The translations under genes were made by a program, and so were the position numbers. 64,000 bases of DNA from Citrobacter werkmanii NBRC 105721 (GTDB taxonomy: Bacteria > Pseudomonadota > Gammaproteobacteria > Enterobacterales > Enterobacteriaceae): contig BBMW01000009.1 in NCBI GenBank assembly GCA_000759755.1, positions 248,001 to 312,000 on the forward strand, written 5' to 3'. The notes under the pieces were generated by a model that worked only from the letters and a program-made list of their open reading frames with translations, had not been told where the DNA came from and did no database searches. The first letter of the stretch is position 1, and every line of letters begins with the position of its first letter. Below, piece after piece: positions 49,875-59,993 of this stretch.

Positions 49875-49897
49875 TTTAATTCGTATCGCAAATTAAA
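49875..49897. promoter_or_regulatory. NagC operator on the nagE side
   Basis: A 23-base near-palindrome starting TTTAATTCGTATCGC and ending in AAATTAAA, matching the high-affinity NagC site at E. coli nagE. Confidence 0.8.
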
Positions 49898-49905
49898 CGC
49901 GTGTT

Positions 49906-49927
49906 TTTTGTGATTCCAGTCACCAAA
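49906..49927. promoter_or_regulatory. CRP-cAMP site between nagE and nagB
   Basis: TGTGATTCCAGTCACC has the TGTGA-N6-TCAC form of a CRP site and lies between the two NagC operators. Confidence 0.75.
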
Positions 49928-49969
49928 TATCGTTATTAAGCCTCCCTTCCACTGGCTAACTACGAAAAC

Positions 49970-49990
49970 TTATTTTATCATTCAAAAAAT
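49970..49990. promoter_or_regulatory. NagC operator on the nagB side
   Basis: TTATTTTATCATTCAAAAAA resembles the weaker NagC site that overlaps the nagB promoter in E. coli; recognised by similarity to that site. Confidence 0.65.
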
Positions 49991-50089
49991 CGAAACGGAT
50001 TGATCCTTACCGATGCAAAACCAGGTTACGCTTAATACTGCACAGAGACTCAATCCGCCAATTGCTTACATTTACTTTTGAGGTGAAGA

Positions 50090-50890
50090 ATGAGACTGAT
50101 CCCCCTGAATACCGCTGAACAAGTCGGCAAATGGGCTGCTCGCCATATCGTTAACCGTATTAACGCGTTCAAACCAACGGCAGATCGCCCGTTCGTTCTG
50201 GGCCTGCCGACGGGCGGTACCCCGCTGACAGCTTATAAAGCATTGGTTGAAATGCACAAAGCGGGCCAGGTGAGCTTCAAGCATGTTGTTACTTTCAATA
50301 TGGACGAATATGTTGGCCTGCCGAAAGAACATCCGGAAAGCTATCACAGCTTCATGCATCGTAACTTCTTTGATCACGTTGATATTCCAGCAGAAAACAT
50401 CAACCTCCTCAATGGTAACGCGCCGGATATTGATGCAGAATGCCGTCAGTATGAAGAAAAAATCCGTTCTTACGGTAAAATCCACCTGTTTATGGGCGGT
50501 GTAGGCAACGATGGTCACATCGCGTTCAACGAACCAGCCTCCTCTTTGGCTTCCCGTACCCGCATCAAAACGCTGACTCACGACACACGTGTTGCTAACT
50601 CACGCTTCTTTGACGGCGACGTAAGCCAGGTGCCTAAATATGCCCTGACCGTGGGCGTGGGCACCCTGTTGGATGCCGAAGAGGTGATGATCCTGGTACT
50701 GGGTCATCAGAAGGCGCAGGCGCTGCAAGCCGCCGTTGAAGGCAACGTTAACCACATGTGGACCATCAGCTGTCTGCAGCTGCATCCAAAAGCCGTTGTG
50801 GTATGCGATGAGCCTTCCACCATGGAACTGAAAGTGAAAACGCTGAAATACTTTAACGAGTTAGAAGCGGAAAATATTAAAGGTCTGTAA
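50090..50890 (+). CDS. nagB: Glucosamine-6-phosphate deaminase
   Basis: 266 residues, the E. coli length. It converts glucosamine 6-phosphate to fructose 6-phosphate and ammonia. Key stretches are [20 protein letters not shown] and [14 protein letters not shown] with the catalytic histidine. First gene of nagBACD. Confidence 0.98.
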   Translation: MRLIPLNTAEQVGKWAARHIVNRINAFKPTADRPFVLGLPTGGTPLTAYKALVEMHKAGQVSFKHVVTFNMDEYVGLPKEHPESYHSFMHRNFFDHVDIPAENINLLNGNAPDIDAECRQYEEKIRSYGKIHLFMGGVGNDGHIAFNEPASSLASRTRIKTLTHDTRVANSRFFDGDVSQVPKYALTVGVGTLLDAEEVMILVLGHQKAQALQAAVEGNVNHMWTISCLQLHPKAVVVCDEPSTMELKVKTLKYFNELEAENIKGL

Positions 50891-50899
50891 TTGATGTCT

Positions 50900-52099
<1,200 letters not shown>

Positions 52100-52107
52100 G
52101 AGAAAGA

Positions 52108-53328
52108 ATGACACCAGGCGGACAAGCTCAAATAGGTAATGTTGATCTCGTAAAACAGCTTAACAGCGCGGCGGTTTATCGCCTGATTGACCAGCATGGG
52201 CCAATCTCGCGCATTCAGATTGCCGAGCAAAGCCAGCTTGCCCCCGCCAGCGTAACCAAAATTACGCGTCAGTTGATTGAACGCGGGCTGATCAAAGAAG
52301 TCGATCAGCAGGCCTCCACCGGGGGCCGCCGCGCTATCTCAATCGTCACCGAAACTCGCAATTTCCACGCCATTGGCGTACGTCTGGGTCGTCACGACAC
52401 CACGCTCACGCTCTATGATATGAGCAGTAAAGTGGTCGCCGAAGAGCATTACCCTCTCCCGGAGCGCACCCAGGAAACGCTGGAGTATGCGCTACTCAAC
52501 ACCATTGCCACTTTTATTGACAGCTGCCAGCGGAAAATCCGCGAGCTGATTGCGATTTCCGTCATCCTGCCCGGTCTGGTTGATCCTGAAAGCGGCGTTA
52601 TTCGCTATATGCCGCACATTCAGGTCGAAAACTGGGGGCTGGTCGAAGCGCTCGAAAAACGCTTTAAGGTGACTTGCTTTGTCGGTCACGATATCCGCAG
52701 CCTGGCGCTGGCCGAGCACTATTTCGGGGCAAGCCAGGATTGCGAAGACTCCATTTTGGTGCGTGTTCACCGCGGTACCGGGGCGGGTATTATTTCCAAT
52801 GGCCGAATTTTTATCGGTCGCAATGGCAACGTGGGGGAGATTGGTCATATTCAGGTAGAGCCACTGGGTGAGCGCTGTCACTGCGGTAACTTCGGCTGTC
52901 TGGAAACCATTGCCGCCAATGCGTCTATCGAACACCGCGTGCAAAACTTACTGAAACAGGGTTATCCCAGCCGACTCACGCTGGATGATTGCAGCATTAA
53001 AGCTATCTGTAAGGCGGCGAATAAGGGCGATAACCTGGCGGCAGAAGTCATTGAACACGTTGGTCGCCACTTGGGTAAAACCATTGCCATCGCCATCAAC
53101 CTGTTTAACCCACAAAAAATCGTCATTGCAGGCGAAATTACTGAGGCGGATAAAGTGCTGCTGCCTGCAATAGAAAGCTGTATCAACACGCAGGCGTTGA
53201 AAGCGTTTCGTCACAATTTACCGGTGGTGCGTTCCACGCTGGATCACCGTTCCGCCATTGGCGCCTTTGCGCTGGTGAAGCGTGCGATGCTCAACGGGAC
53301 ATTGCTGCAACGTTTGCTGGAAAACTAA
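52108..53328 (+). CDS. nagC: NagC, ROK-family repressor of GlcNAc genes
   Basis: 406 residues. The N-terminal winged helix (VKQLNSAAVYRLIDQHGPISRIQIAEQS) is followed by a ROK domain with the zinc motif CHCGNFGCLE and the RGTGAGII nucleotide-like loop. It binds GlcNAc 6-phosphate, which releases it from operators at nagE, nagB and chiP. It follows nagA by 8 bases. Confidence 0.97.
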   Translation: MTPGGQAQIGNVDLVKQLNSAAVYRLIDQHGPISRIQIAEQSQLAPASVTKITRQLIERGLIKEVDQQASTGGRRAISIVTETRNFHAIGVRLGRHDTTLTLYDMSSKVVAEEHYPLPERTQETLEYALLNTIATFIDSCQRKIRELIAISVILPGLVDPESGVIRYMPHIQVENWGLVEALEKRFKVTCFVGHDIRSLALAEHYFGASQDCEDSILVRVHRGTGAGIISNGRIFIGRNGNVGEIGHIQVEPLGERCHCGNFGCLETIAANASIEHRVQNLLKQGYPSRLTLDDCSIKAICKAANKGDNLAAEVIEHVGRHLGKTIAIAINLFNPQKIVIAGEITEADKVLLPAIESCINTQALKAFRHNLPVVRSTLDHRSAIGAFALVKRAMLNGTLLQRLLEN

Positions 53329-53385
53329 TGCTCTCATATAGTAGTGGATTATTTTCATACTCATAACGAATTCCCTGGGTTGTTC

Positions 53386-54138
53386 ATGACCATTAAGAAT
53401 GTAATTTGTGATATCGACGGCGTGCTGATGCACGACAATGTTGCCGTACCGGGTGCGGCAGAATTTCTGACCGGGATCCTGGAAAAAGGCCTGCCGTTAG
53501 TTCTGCTGACTAACTATCCTTCACAGACCGGGCAAGATCTGGCAAACCGCTTCGCCACCGCGGGTGTGAATGTCCCCGATAGCGTCTTTTATACTTCCGC
53601 CATGGCTACCGCTGATTTCCTTCGTCGTCAGGAAGGGAAAAAGGCCTACGTGGTAGGTGAAGGCGCATTAATTCATGAGCTATATAAAGCCGGGTTTACC
53701 ATTACCGACGTGAACCCCGATTTTGTGATTGTTGGCGAGACGCGCTCCTACAACTGGGACATGATGCATAAAGCGGCATATTTTGTCGCTAACGGCGCGC
53801 GTTTCATCGCCACAAACCCGGATACTCACGGCCGCGGCTTTTATCCCGCCTGCGGTGCACTGTGCGCCGGTATCGAGAAAATCTCTGGTCGTAAGCCGTT
53901 TTATGTCGGTAAACCCAGCCCGTGGATTATTCGCGCGGCGCTCAACAAAATGCAGGCGCACTCGGAAGAGACCGTTATCGTTGGCGATAACCTGCGTACC
54001 GATATTCTGGCAGGATTCCAGGCCGGTCTGGAAACCATTCTGGTATTGTCTGGCGTCTCAACGCTTGACGACATCGACAGCATGCCGTTCAGACCGAGCT
54101 GGATTTACCCGTCCGTTGCTGAAATAGACGTCATTTAA
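53386..54138 (+). CDS. nagD: NagD, HAD-family nucleotide phosphatase
   Basis: 250 residues from the ATG at 53386 (MTIKNVICDIDGVLMHDN). HAD motif I is DIDGV, motif II is LLTNYPSQTG, and motif IV is VGDNLRTDI. It dephosphorylates UMP and other nucleotides in vitro. Last gene of the nag operon. Confidence 0.95.
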   Translation: MTIKNVICDIDGVLMHDNVAVPGAAEFLTGILEKGLPLVLLTNYPSQTGQDLANRFATAGVNVPDSVFYTSAMATADFLRRQEGKKAYVVGEGALIHELYKAGFTITDVNPDFVIVGETRSYNWDMMHKAAYFVANGARFIATNPDTHGRGFYPACGALCAGIEKISGRKPFYVGKPSPWIIRAALNKMQAHSEETVIVGDNLRTDILAGFQAGLETILVLSGVSTLDDIDSMPFRPSWIYPSVAEIDVI

Positions 54139-54146
54139 TCTCTTTA

Positions 54147-54177
54147 GCCGGATAACAACATCTGCAAGTTATCCGGC
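54147..54177 (+). repeat. 10-pair hairpin after nagD
   Basis: GCCGGATAAC and its exact complement GTTATCCGGC are separated by 11 bases. There is no good T run, so it may be a REP-type end or an RNA 3'-end stabiliser. The rest of the interval to asnB shows nothing I can name. Confidence 0.6.
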
Positions 54178-54389
54178 CTGAAAAATACATCCATTCAATA
54201 AAATCACCACTTCACTGTTGATTCATTAATAATAGCGCTCATTACATAATCTTTTTTCATCAATCAGCAATGACCATTGCGTTTTTTATTTTCCGCACCG
54301 TAATTCGCTTGCGCCCTCTCCCGCTTTGCGGCATTTTCTTTATCAAGCAAACATAAAAAGCATTACGCAACAGGTTAACGGAGAAGGTT

Positions 54390-56054
54390 ATGTGTTCTAT
54401 TTTTGGCGTATTCGATATTAAAACTGACGCAGTTGAACTGCGTAAAAAAGCCCTGGAATTGTCTCGTCTGATGCGCCATCGCGGCCCGGATTGGTCAGGT
54501 ATTTACGCCAGTGATAACGCCATTCTGGCGCACGAACGTCTGTCCATCGTCGACGTCAATGCCGGCGCTCAGCCGCTGTATAACGTGAAAAAAACGCATA
54601 TCCTGGCTGTTAACGGTGAAATTTATAACCATCAGGCGCTGCGAGCGGAATATGGCGATCGCTATCAGTTCCAGACGGGTTCAGACTGCGAAGTTATCCT
54701 CGCGCTGTATCAGGAAAAAGGCCCAGAGTTCCTGGATGACCTGCAAGGCATGTTTGCTTTTGCCCTGTACGACAGCGAACAGGACGCTTATCTGATTGGT
54801 CGCGATCATATCGGGATCATCCCTCTGTATATGGGTTACGACGAACACGGTAACTTCTACGTCGCGTCTGAAATGAAAGCCCTGGTTCCGGTATGCCGCA
54901 CGATCAAAGAATTCCCGGCCGGTAGCTATTTGTGGAGTAAGGACGGCGAAATTCGTCAGTACTATCAGCGCGACTGGTTTGAATACGATGCGGTCAAAGA
55001 CAACGTGACCGATAAAAACGAGCTGCGTCAGGCGCTGGAAGATGCAGTGAAAAGCCACCTGATGTCAGATGTTCCTTATGGTGTGCTGCTGTCCGGTGGT
55101 CTGGATTCATCCGTCATTTCCGCGATTACGAAAAAATACGCGGCGCGCCGTGTTGAAGATCAGGAACGTAGCGAAGCCTGGTGGCCACAGTTACACTCCT
55201 TCGCCGTCGGACTGGAAGGCGCACCGGATCTGAAAGCCGCGCAAGAGGTAGCGAACCATCTGGGGACCGTGCACCATGAGATCCACTTCACCGTGCAGGA
55301 AGGTCTGGATGCTATCCGTGACGTGATTTATCACATCGAAACTTACGATGTCACAACGATCCGCGCATCGACGCCAATGTACTTAATGTCGCGTAAAATT
55401 AAAGCGATGGGCATTAAAATGGTGCTGTCGGGTGAAGGCTCTGACGAAGTATTCGGCGGCTATCTCTATTTCCACAAAGCGCCAGACGCGAAAGAGCTGC
55501 ATGAAGAAACCGTGCGTAAGCTGCAGGCGCTGCATATGTTCGACTGCGCCCGCGCCAACAAAGCGATGTCTGCCTGGGGTGTGGAAGCTCGCGTGCCCTT
55601 CCTGGATAAGAAATTCCTTGATGTGGCAATGCGCATCAACCCGCAGGATAAAATGTGCGGCAACGGCAAAATGGAAAAACATGTGCTGCGCGAATGTTTT
55701 GAATCTTACCTGCCTGCCAGCGTCGCATGGCGTCAGAAAGAGCAGTTCTCTGATGGTGTCGGTTACAGCTGGATTGATACCTTGAAAGAGGTGGCTGCTG
55801 AGCAAGTTTCTGACCAACAACTGGAAACCGCCAGCTTCCGTTTCCCTTACAACACGCCATCGTCTAAAGAAGCGTATTTGTACCGTGAGATTTTTGAAGA
55901 ATTGTTCCCGGTTGCCAGCGCGGCGGAATGTGTGCCTGGCGGGCCATCAGTAGCCTGTTCTTCTGCCAAAGCGATTGAATGGGATGAAGCGTTTAAAACC
56001 ATGAACGATCCCTCTGGCCGTGCAGTTGGCGTACATCAGTCCGCTTATAAATAA
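54390..56054 (+). CDS. asnB: Asparagine synthetase B (glutamine-hydrolysing)
   Basis: 554 residues. The mature N-terminus is Cys (MCSIFGVFD), the nucleophile of the class II glutaminase domain, with RHRGPDWSG and NGEIYNH. The synthetase domain has the PP-loop LLSGGLDSSVIS and LSGEGSDEVFGGY. It makes asparagine from aspartate, glutamine and ATP. GGAGAAGG lies before the ATG. Confidence 0.98.
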   Translation: MCSIFGVFDIKTDAVELRKKALELSRLMRHRGPDWSGIYASDNAILAHERLSIVDVNAGAQPLYNVKKTHILAVNGEIYNHQALRAEYGDRYQFQTGSDCEVILALYQEKGPEFLDDLQGMFAFALYDSEQDAYLIGRDHIGIIPLYMGYDEHGNFYVASEMKALVPVCRTIKEFPAGSYLWSKDGEIRQYYQRDWFEYDAVKDNVTDKNELRQALEDAVKSHLMSDVPYGVLLSGGLDSSVISAITKKYAARRVEDQERSEAWWPQLHSFAVGLEGAPDLKAAQEVANHLGTVHHEIHFTVQEGLDAIRDVIYHIETYDVTTIRASTPMYLMSRKIKAMGIKMVLSGEGSDEVFGGYLYFHKAPDAKELHEETVRKLQALHMFDCARANKAMSAWGVEARVPFLDKKFLDVAMRINPQDKMCGNGKMEKHVLRECFESYLPASVAWRQKEQFSDGVGYSWIDTLKEVAAEQVSDQQLETASFRFPYNTPSSKEAYLYREIFEELFPVASAAECVPGGPSVACSSAKAIEWDEAFKTMNDPSGRAVGVHQSAYK

Positions 56055-56068
56055 GTTAATCCTTAGAA

Positions 56069-56093
56069 AAGGGCCCTGCGGGGCTCTTTTTTT
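56069..56093 (+). terminator. Rho-independent terminator after asnB
   Basis: AGGGCCC, TGCG and GGGCTCT form a 7-pair stem (one G-T pair), then TTTTTT. Confidence 0.85.
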
Positions 56094-56208
56094 ATGTCTT
56101 TTTCTGTGCAAAAAAACAATTAATAACTAATAATTGCCGAATATTGCGCCATGCTGTTCGCAACCTAACCAAACAGTCACATTCCAGCTATTTTCAATGA
56201 AAAAGGGG

Positions 56209-56237
56209 TTGACGCTTCAAGGCTCAATACGCATAAT
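56209..56237 (+). promoter_or_regulatory. Promoter of the tRNA operon
   Basis: TTGACG, a 17-base spacer and CATAAT, followed by the G/C-rich discriminator GCGCCCCG, typical of stringently controlled stable RNA promoters. It starts about 30 bases before the first tRNA. Confidence 0.8.
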
Positions 56238-56276
56238 GCGCCCCGCAACGCCGATAAGGTTACGCGAAAAAAAGAT

Positions 56277-56353
56277 GGCTACGTAGCTCAGCTGGTTAGA
56301 GCACATCACTCATAATGATGGGGTCACAGGTTCGAATCCCGTCGTAGCCACCA
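56277..56353 (+). tRNA. metT: tRNA-Met (CAT), elongator
   Basis: 77 bases with encoded CCA. Acceptor stem GGCTACG/CGTAGCC, anticodon loop ACTCATAAT, and a T-loop of GGTTCGAATCC. First gene of the Met-Leu-Gln cluster; identical to the copy at 56678. Confidence 0.96.
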
Positions 56354-56361
56354 TCTTTTTT

Positions 56362-56446
56362 GCGGGAGTGGCGAAATTGGTAGACGCACCAGATTTAGGT
56401 TCTGGCGCCGCAAGGTGTGCGAGTTCAAGTCTCGCCTCCCGCACCA
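56362..56446 (+). tRNA. leuW: tRNA-Leu (TAG)
   Basis: 85 bases with a long variable arm and encoded CCA. Acceptor stem GCGGGAG/CTCCCGC; anticodon TAG in GATTTAGGTTC. Confidence 0.96.
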
Positions 56447-56469
56447 TTCACCCGTAAGCGTTGCACGGA

Positions 56470-56544
56470 TGGGGTATCGCCAAGCGGTAAGGCACCGGTT
56501 TTTGATACCGGCATTCCCTGGTTCGAATCCAGGTACCCCAGCCA
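56470..56544 (+). tRNA. glnU: tRNA-Gln (TTG)
   Basis: 75 bases with encoded CCA. Acceptor stem TGGGGTA/TACCCCA; anticodon TTG; anticodon stem CCGGT/ACCGG. Identical to the next copy. Confidence 0.96.
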
Positions 56545-56582
56545 TTTTTTTCTTCGATATAGCGGTTCACCGCAACGGTCAT

Positions 56583-56657
56583 TGGGGTATCGCCAAGCGG
56601 TAAGGCACCGGTTTTTGATACCGGCATTCCCTGGTTCGAATCCAGGTACCCCAGCCA
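56583..56657 (+). tRNA. glnW: tRNA-Gln (TTG)
   Basis: 75 bases, the same sequence as the copy at 56470, as in the E. coli operon. Confidence 0.96.
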
Positions 56658-56677
56658 TCGAAGAATAAGTAATATAT

Positions 56678-56754
56678 GGCTACGTAGCTCAGCTGGTTAG
56701 AGCACATCACTCATAATGATGGGGTCACAGGTTCGAATCCCGTCGTAGCCACCA
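56678..56754 (+). tRNA. metU: tRNA-Met (CAT), elongator
   Basis: 77 bases, the same sequence as the copy at 56277. Confidence 0.96.
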
Positions 56755-56797
56755 TATTAAGGACGTATCGACTCGTTCGGTAACGCCAAAATATTGT

Positions 56798-56872
56798 TGG
56801 GGTATCGCCAAGCGGTAAGGCACCGGATTCTGATTCCGGCATTCCGAGGTTCGAATCCTCGTACCCCAGCCA
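56798..56872 (+). tRNA. glnV: tRNA-Gln (CTG)
   Basis: 75 bases with encoded CCA; anticodon CTG; anticodon stem CCGGA/TCCGG, T-stem CGAGG/CCTCG. Confidence 0.96.
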
Positions 56873-56907
56873 ATTTCAAAAGTCGTCCACATTGTGGGTG
56901 CGCCCGT

Positions 56908-56982
56908 TGGGGTATCGCCAAGCGGTAAGGCTCTGGTTTCTGATACCAGCATTCCGAGGTTCGAATCCTCGTACCCCAGCCA
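56908..56982 (+). tRNA. glnX: tRNA-Gln (CTG), diverged anticodon stem
   Basis: 75 bases with encoded CCA; anticodon CTG. The anticodon stem is CTGGT/ACCAG, differing from the glnV copy at two base pairs, both compensated, and position 26 is T in place of A. All other stems match glnV, so it should fold and be charged. Confidence 0.95.
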
Positions 56983-56986
56983 TATT

Positions 56987-57013
56987 AAAAAAGCTCGCTT
57001 CTGCGAGCTTTTT
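56987..57013 (+). terminator. Rho-independent terminator of the tRNA operon
   Basis: AAAAAGCTCGC, TTCT and GCGAGCTTTTT form a long perfect stem right after the last tRNA. Confidence 0.92.
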
Positions 57014-57030
57014 GCTTTTCTGCATTTATC

Positions 57031-57086
57031 GCCTGATGGCGCTCCGCTTATCAGGCCTACGTATTTTCCCCGTAGGCCTGCCTGAA
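57031..57086. repeat. REP-like palindromic element
   Basis: GCCTGATGGCGCTCCGCTTA then TCAGGCCTACG, followed by CGTAGGCCTGCCTGA, resembles a pair of REP units between the tRNA terminator and the end of ubiF. Confidence 0.65.
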
Positions 57087-58262
57087 TTACAATCCTAACG
57101 CATACTTCAACGCCTGACGCTTCAGTACGCCTGCGCGCTCTGCGGCCATTAATCCGAGATTACGCATGATACGCAGTGGCTGTAGATTGTTGCTGAATCC
57201 GGCGTAGAACAGATCCATCCCGCTCTGCATAATGAAATTATCAGTCATACGACGGTTCTGATAGCGCTTCAGCACCGGCTGGCTGGCCCAGGATTCACCG
57301 TAGCTGCGCGCATTAACCAGCACGTCAATCAGCGCATCCACATCACGGAACCCGAGATTTACGCCCTGCCCTGCCAGCGGATGAATGGTATGCGCGGCAT
57401 CCCCCACCAACGCCAGCCCTGGCTGGACATATTGCAGCGCGTGACGACGCGTAAGCGGGAATGCCCCCGCCGCCACAGGCGTAACGTTGCCGAGTCGTGA
57501 CGGGAAGTGTTTGGCGATCTCCGCCTGCAGTTGCGACATATTCAGACCTTGCAACTGTCGGATACGCGCCGGTGAGTCATACCACACCAGCGAGGCCCAG
57601 TTATCAAACAGCGGTAAAAACGCGCGTGGACCGTCAGGCGTGAATTGTTGCCAGGTGCTATCGCCGGGCGCGTTATCGCATTGTACGGTGATCAACATAC
57701 AGGACTGCGCGTATTGCCAGGCATGAATACCAATCCCGGCCATTTTCCGCACCTGAGAATTTGCGCCATCCGCGCCGATCACCAGCTTCGCGCTGATTTT
57801 CTCACCGCCAGCCAGTTCAAGCTCATGCCGATCGTGATGTTGATGCAGAGAGATCAATGACGCCGGTACGCGCAGCGTGACTTTGGGGTGGGCTTCCAGC
57901 GCCTGCCAGAGCGCCTGTTGCAGAACCGTGTTTTCCACCATATAGCCCAGCAAAGGTAACTTAAGCTCGGCGGCATCAAACATGACATGGGCATTTTCCC
58001 ATTCCCACGTTTCCAGACGACGGTAAGGATGACTGCGCATACCCTGAACCGTATCCCAGACCCCCAGTCCTTTCAGCAACGACACTGAGGCGGAGCTAAT
58101 GGCGGAAATTCTGACATCGGGCTGTCCATCAGCCACAAACGGCGCGGGAACGGCATGTTCAATGACCGTTACCGTAAATCCATGCTGCGCCAGTCCAAGC
58201 GCCAGCGCGCCGCCGACCATCCCCCCGCCGACAATGGCAATTTCCGTTGGTTGATTTGTCAT
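57087..58262 (-). CDS. ubiF: 3-demethoxyubiquinol 3-hydroxylase
   Basis: 391 residues from the ATG at 58262 (MTNQPTEIAIVGGGMVGGAL); the longer frame to 58427 overlaps the miaB start. An FAD monooxygenase of ubiquinone synthesis. FAD motifs are GGGMVGGALALGLAQHG, the DG motif LVIGADGANSQVR, and GDAAHTIHPLAGQGVNLGFRD. It diverges from miaB. Confidence 0.95.
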   Translation of the reverse strand: MTNQPTEIAIVGGGMVGGALALGLAQHGFTVTVIEHAVPAPFVADGQPDVRISAISSASVSLLKGLGVWDTVQGMRSHPYRRLETWEWENAHVMFDAAELKLPLLGYMVENTVLQQALWQALEAHPKVTLRVPASLISLHQHHDRHELELAGGEKISAKLVIGADGANSQVRKMAGIGIHAWQYAQSCMLITVQCDNAPGDSTWQQFTPDGPRAFLPLFDNWASLVWYDSPARIRQLQGLNMSQLQAEIAKHFPSRLGNVTPVAAGAFPLTRRHALQYVQPGLALVGDAAHTIHPLAGQGVNLGFRDVDALIDVLVNARSYGESWASQPVLKRYQNRRMTDNFIMQSGMDLFYAGFSNNLQPLRIMRNLGLMAAERAGVLKRQALKYALGL

Positions 58263-58409
58263 GTGGTCAATCATCCTGTTACATGTATTGTGTAAGTTTA
58301 CAGGATTTTTTACCCCTTGAGGCTGACATCCGTCATACTGGTCACAACCGCGCCAAAGCAGTACACTATGCGCCCTGCATTTCAGCCACAATTTCGCAAG
58401 AGCAAGTCG

Positions 58410-59840
58410 ATGACCAAAAAACTCCATATTAAAACCTGGGGCTGTCAGATGAACGAATACGATTCATCGAAGATGGCCGATCTGCTGGATGCCACTCATG
58501 GGTATCAACTGACCGACGTGGCGGAAGAAGCGGATGTGCTGCTGCTGAATACCTGCTCAATCCGTGAGAAGGCTCAGGAAAAAGTTTTCCATCAGTTGGG
58601 CCGCTGGAAGCTGTTAAAAGAGAAAAACCCCAATCTCATCATCGGTGTCGGTGGCTGTGTCGCGTCACAAGAAGGCGACCATATTCGCCAGCGCGCCCAC
58701 TACGTCGATATTATTTTTGGGCCGCAGACTCTGCATCGCCTGCCGGAAATGATCAACAAAGTACGTGGAAGCACTAGCCGTAGCCCGGTAGTTGATATCA
58801 GTTTCCCGGAGATAGAAAAGTTTGACCGCCTGCCGGAACCGCGTGCTGAAGGTCCAAGCGCGTTTGTGTCCATCATGGAAGGCTGTAATAAATATTGTAC
58901 CTACTGCGTGGTGCCCTACACTCGCGGTGAGGAAGTCAGCCGCCCGGCGGATGACATCCTGTTCGAAATCGCTCAGCTTGCGGCGCAAGGCGTGCGTGAA
59001 GTGAACCTGCTGGGGCAAAACGTCAACGCCTGGCGCGGTGAGAACTATGACGGCACAACAGGATCCTTTGCTGACCTGCTGCGTCTGGTGGCGGCGATCG
59101 ACGGCATTGACCGCATCCGCTTCACCACCAGCCATCCGATCGAATTCACCGATGATATCGTTGAAGTTTATCGCGACACGCCGGAGCTGGTGAGCTTCCT
59201 GCATCTGCCGGTACAGAGCGGTTCAGATCGCGTACTGAATCTGATGGGGCGCACCCATACCGCGCTGGAATACAAAGCGATTATCCGCAAACTGCGCGCA
59301 GCGCGTCCGGACATTCAGATTAGCTCGGATTTCATCGTTGGCTTCCCAGGCGAAACCACACAGGATTTCGAGCAGACCATGAAGCTGATTGCAGACGTGA
59401 ATTTTGACATGAGCTACAGCTTTATCTTCTCTGCGCGTCCTGGCACCCCGGCCGCCGATATGGTTGACGACGTACCGGAAGAAGAGAAAAAACAGCGTCT
59501 GTATATCCTGCAGGAGCGTATCAACCAGCAGGCCATGGCCTGGAGCCGTCGTATGGTCGGCACAATCCAGCGCATTTTGGTTGAAGGTACGTCGCGCAAA
59601 AGCATTATGGAGCTGTCAGGCCGTACCGAAAACAACCGTGTCGTGAACTTTGAAGGCACACCGGAAATGGTCGGTAAGTTTGTGGATGTTGAAATTACCG
59701 ATGTCTGGACAAACTCCCTGCGCGGTAAAGTGGTTCGCACCGAAGACGAAATGGGTCTGCGCATCGCAGAATCCCCTGAGTCGGTCATTGCGCGTACCCG
59801 CAAAGAAAACGATCTGGGTGTAGGTATTTACCAGCCTTAA
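58410..59840 (+). CDS. miaB: tRNA-2-methylthio-N6-dimethylallyladenosine synthase
   Basis: 476 residues from the ATG at 58410 ([20 protein letters not shown]). A radical-SAM methylthiotransferase acting on ms2i6A37 of tRNA. The N-terminal cluster cysteines are in WGCQMNE, NTCSIRE and GGCVASQE; the radical-SAM cluster is CNKYCTYC; the C-terminal TRAM domain includes [18 protein letters not shown]. Confidence 0.97.
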   Translation: MTKKLHIKTWGCQMNEYDSSKMADLLDATHGYQLTDVAEEADVLLLNTCSIREKAQEKVFHQLGRWKLLKEKNPNLIIGVGGCVASQEGDHIRQRAHYVDIIFGPQTLHRLPEMINKVRGSTSRSPVVDISFPEIEKFDRLPEPRAEGPSAFVSIMEGCNKYCTYCVVPYTRGEEVSRPADDILFEIAQLAAQGVREVNLLGQNVNAWRGENYDGTTGSFADLLRLVAAIDGIDRIRFTTSHPIEFTDDIVEVYRDTPELVSFLHLPVQSGSDRVLNLMGRTHTALEYKAIIRKLRAARPDIQISSDFIVGFPGETTQDFEQTMKLIADVNFDMSYSFIFSARPGTPAADMVDDVPEEEKKQRLYILQERINQQAMAWSRRMVGTIQRILVEGTSRKSIMELSGRTENNRVVNFEGTPEMVGKFVDVEITDVWTNSLRGKVVRTEDEMGLRIAESPESVIARTRKENDLGVGIYQP

Positions 59841-59846
59841 TCTTCT

Positions 59847-59875
59847 GGCCCGTCAGCTCTGGCGGGCCTTGTATT
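59847..59875 (+). terminator. Hairpin after miaB
   Basis: GGCCCG and CGGGCC with inner CAG/CTG pairs, then TTGTATTT. A weak terminator. Confidence 0.6.
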
Positions 59876-59898
59876 TCCTCCTGCAATCCCCATATTTA

Positions 59899-59924
59899 TT
59901 GCAATGCTTGCGCCTTTTCCCTAT
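59899..59924 (+). promoter_or_regulatory. Possible sigma-32 promoter of ybeZYX-lnt
   Basis: TTGCAA, a 14-base spacer and CCCTAT loosely match the heat-shock consensus (CTTGAA, 13-15, CCCCAT). The E. coli ybeZYX operon is heat-induced. The match is imperfect. Confidence 0.35.
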
Positions 59925-59993
59925 GGCGTGAATAATTTCCTTAGATGCCGGTAAATGTTCAGCGTCCGGCGAGACATGCTAAAGAGGAACAGT

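Larger units (their letters stand above)
49748..50089. other. nagE-nagB divergent control region
   Basis: About 340 bases holding both promoters, two NagC-type sites and one CRP site (listed separately). The spacing of the two NagC sites, centred roughly 94 bases apart, fits the repression loop described for E. coli. Confidence 0.75.

Noticed and set aside
56324-56952. Short open frames of 62-83 codons on both strands in the tRNA cluster
   Set aside because: They are translations of tandem tRNA genes and recur with each repeated tRNA.
57931-58427. ubiF starting at 58427
   Set aside because: That start would add 55 residues before the FAD-binding beta strand and cover the miaB promoter; the ATG at 58262 gives the usual 391 residues.
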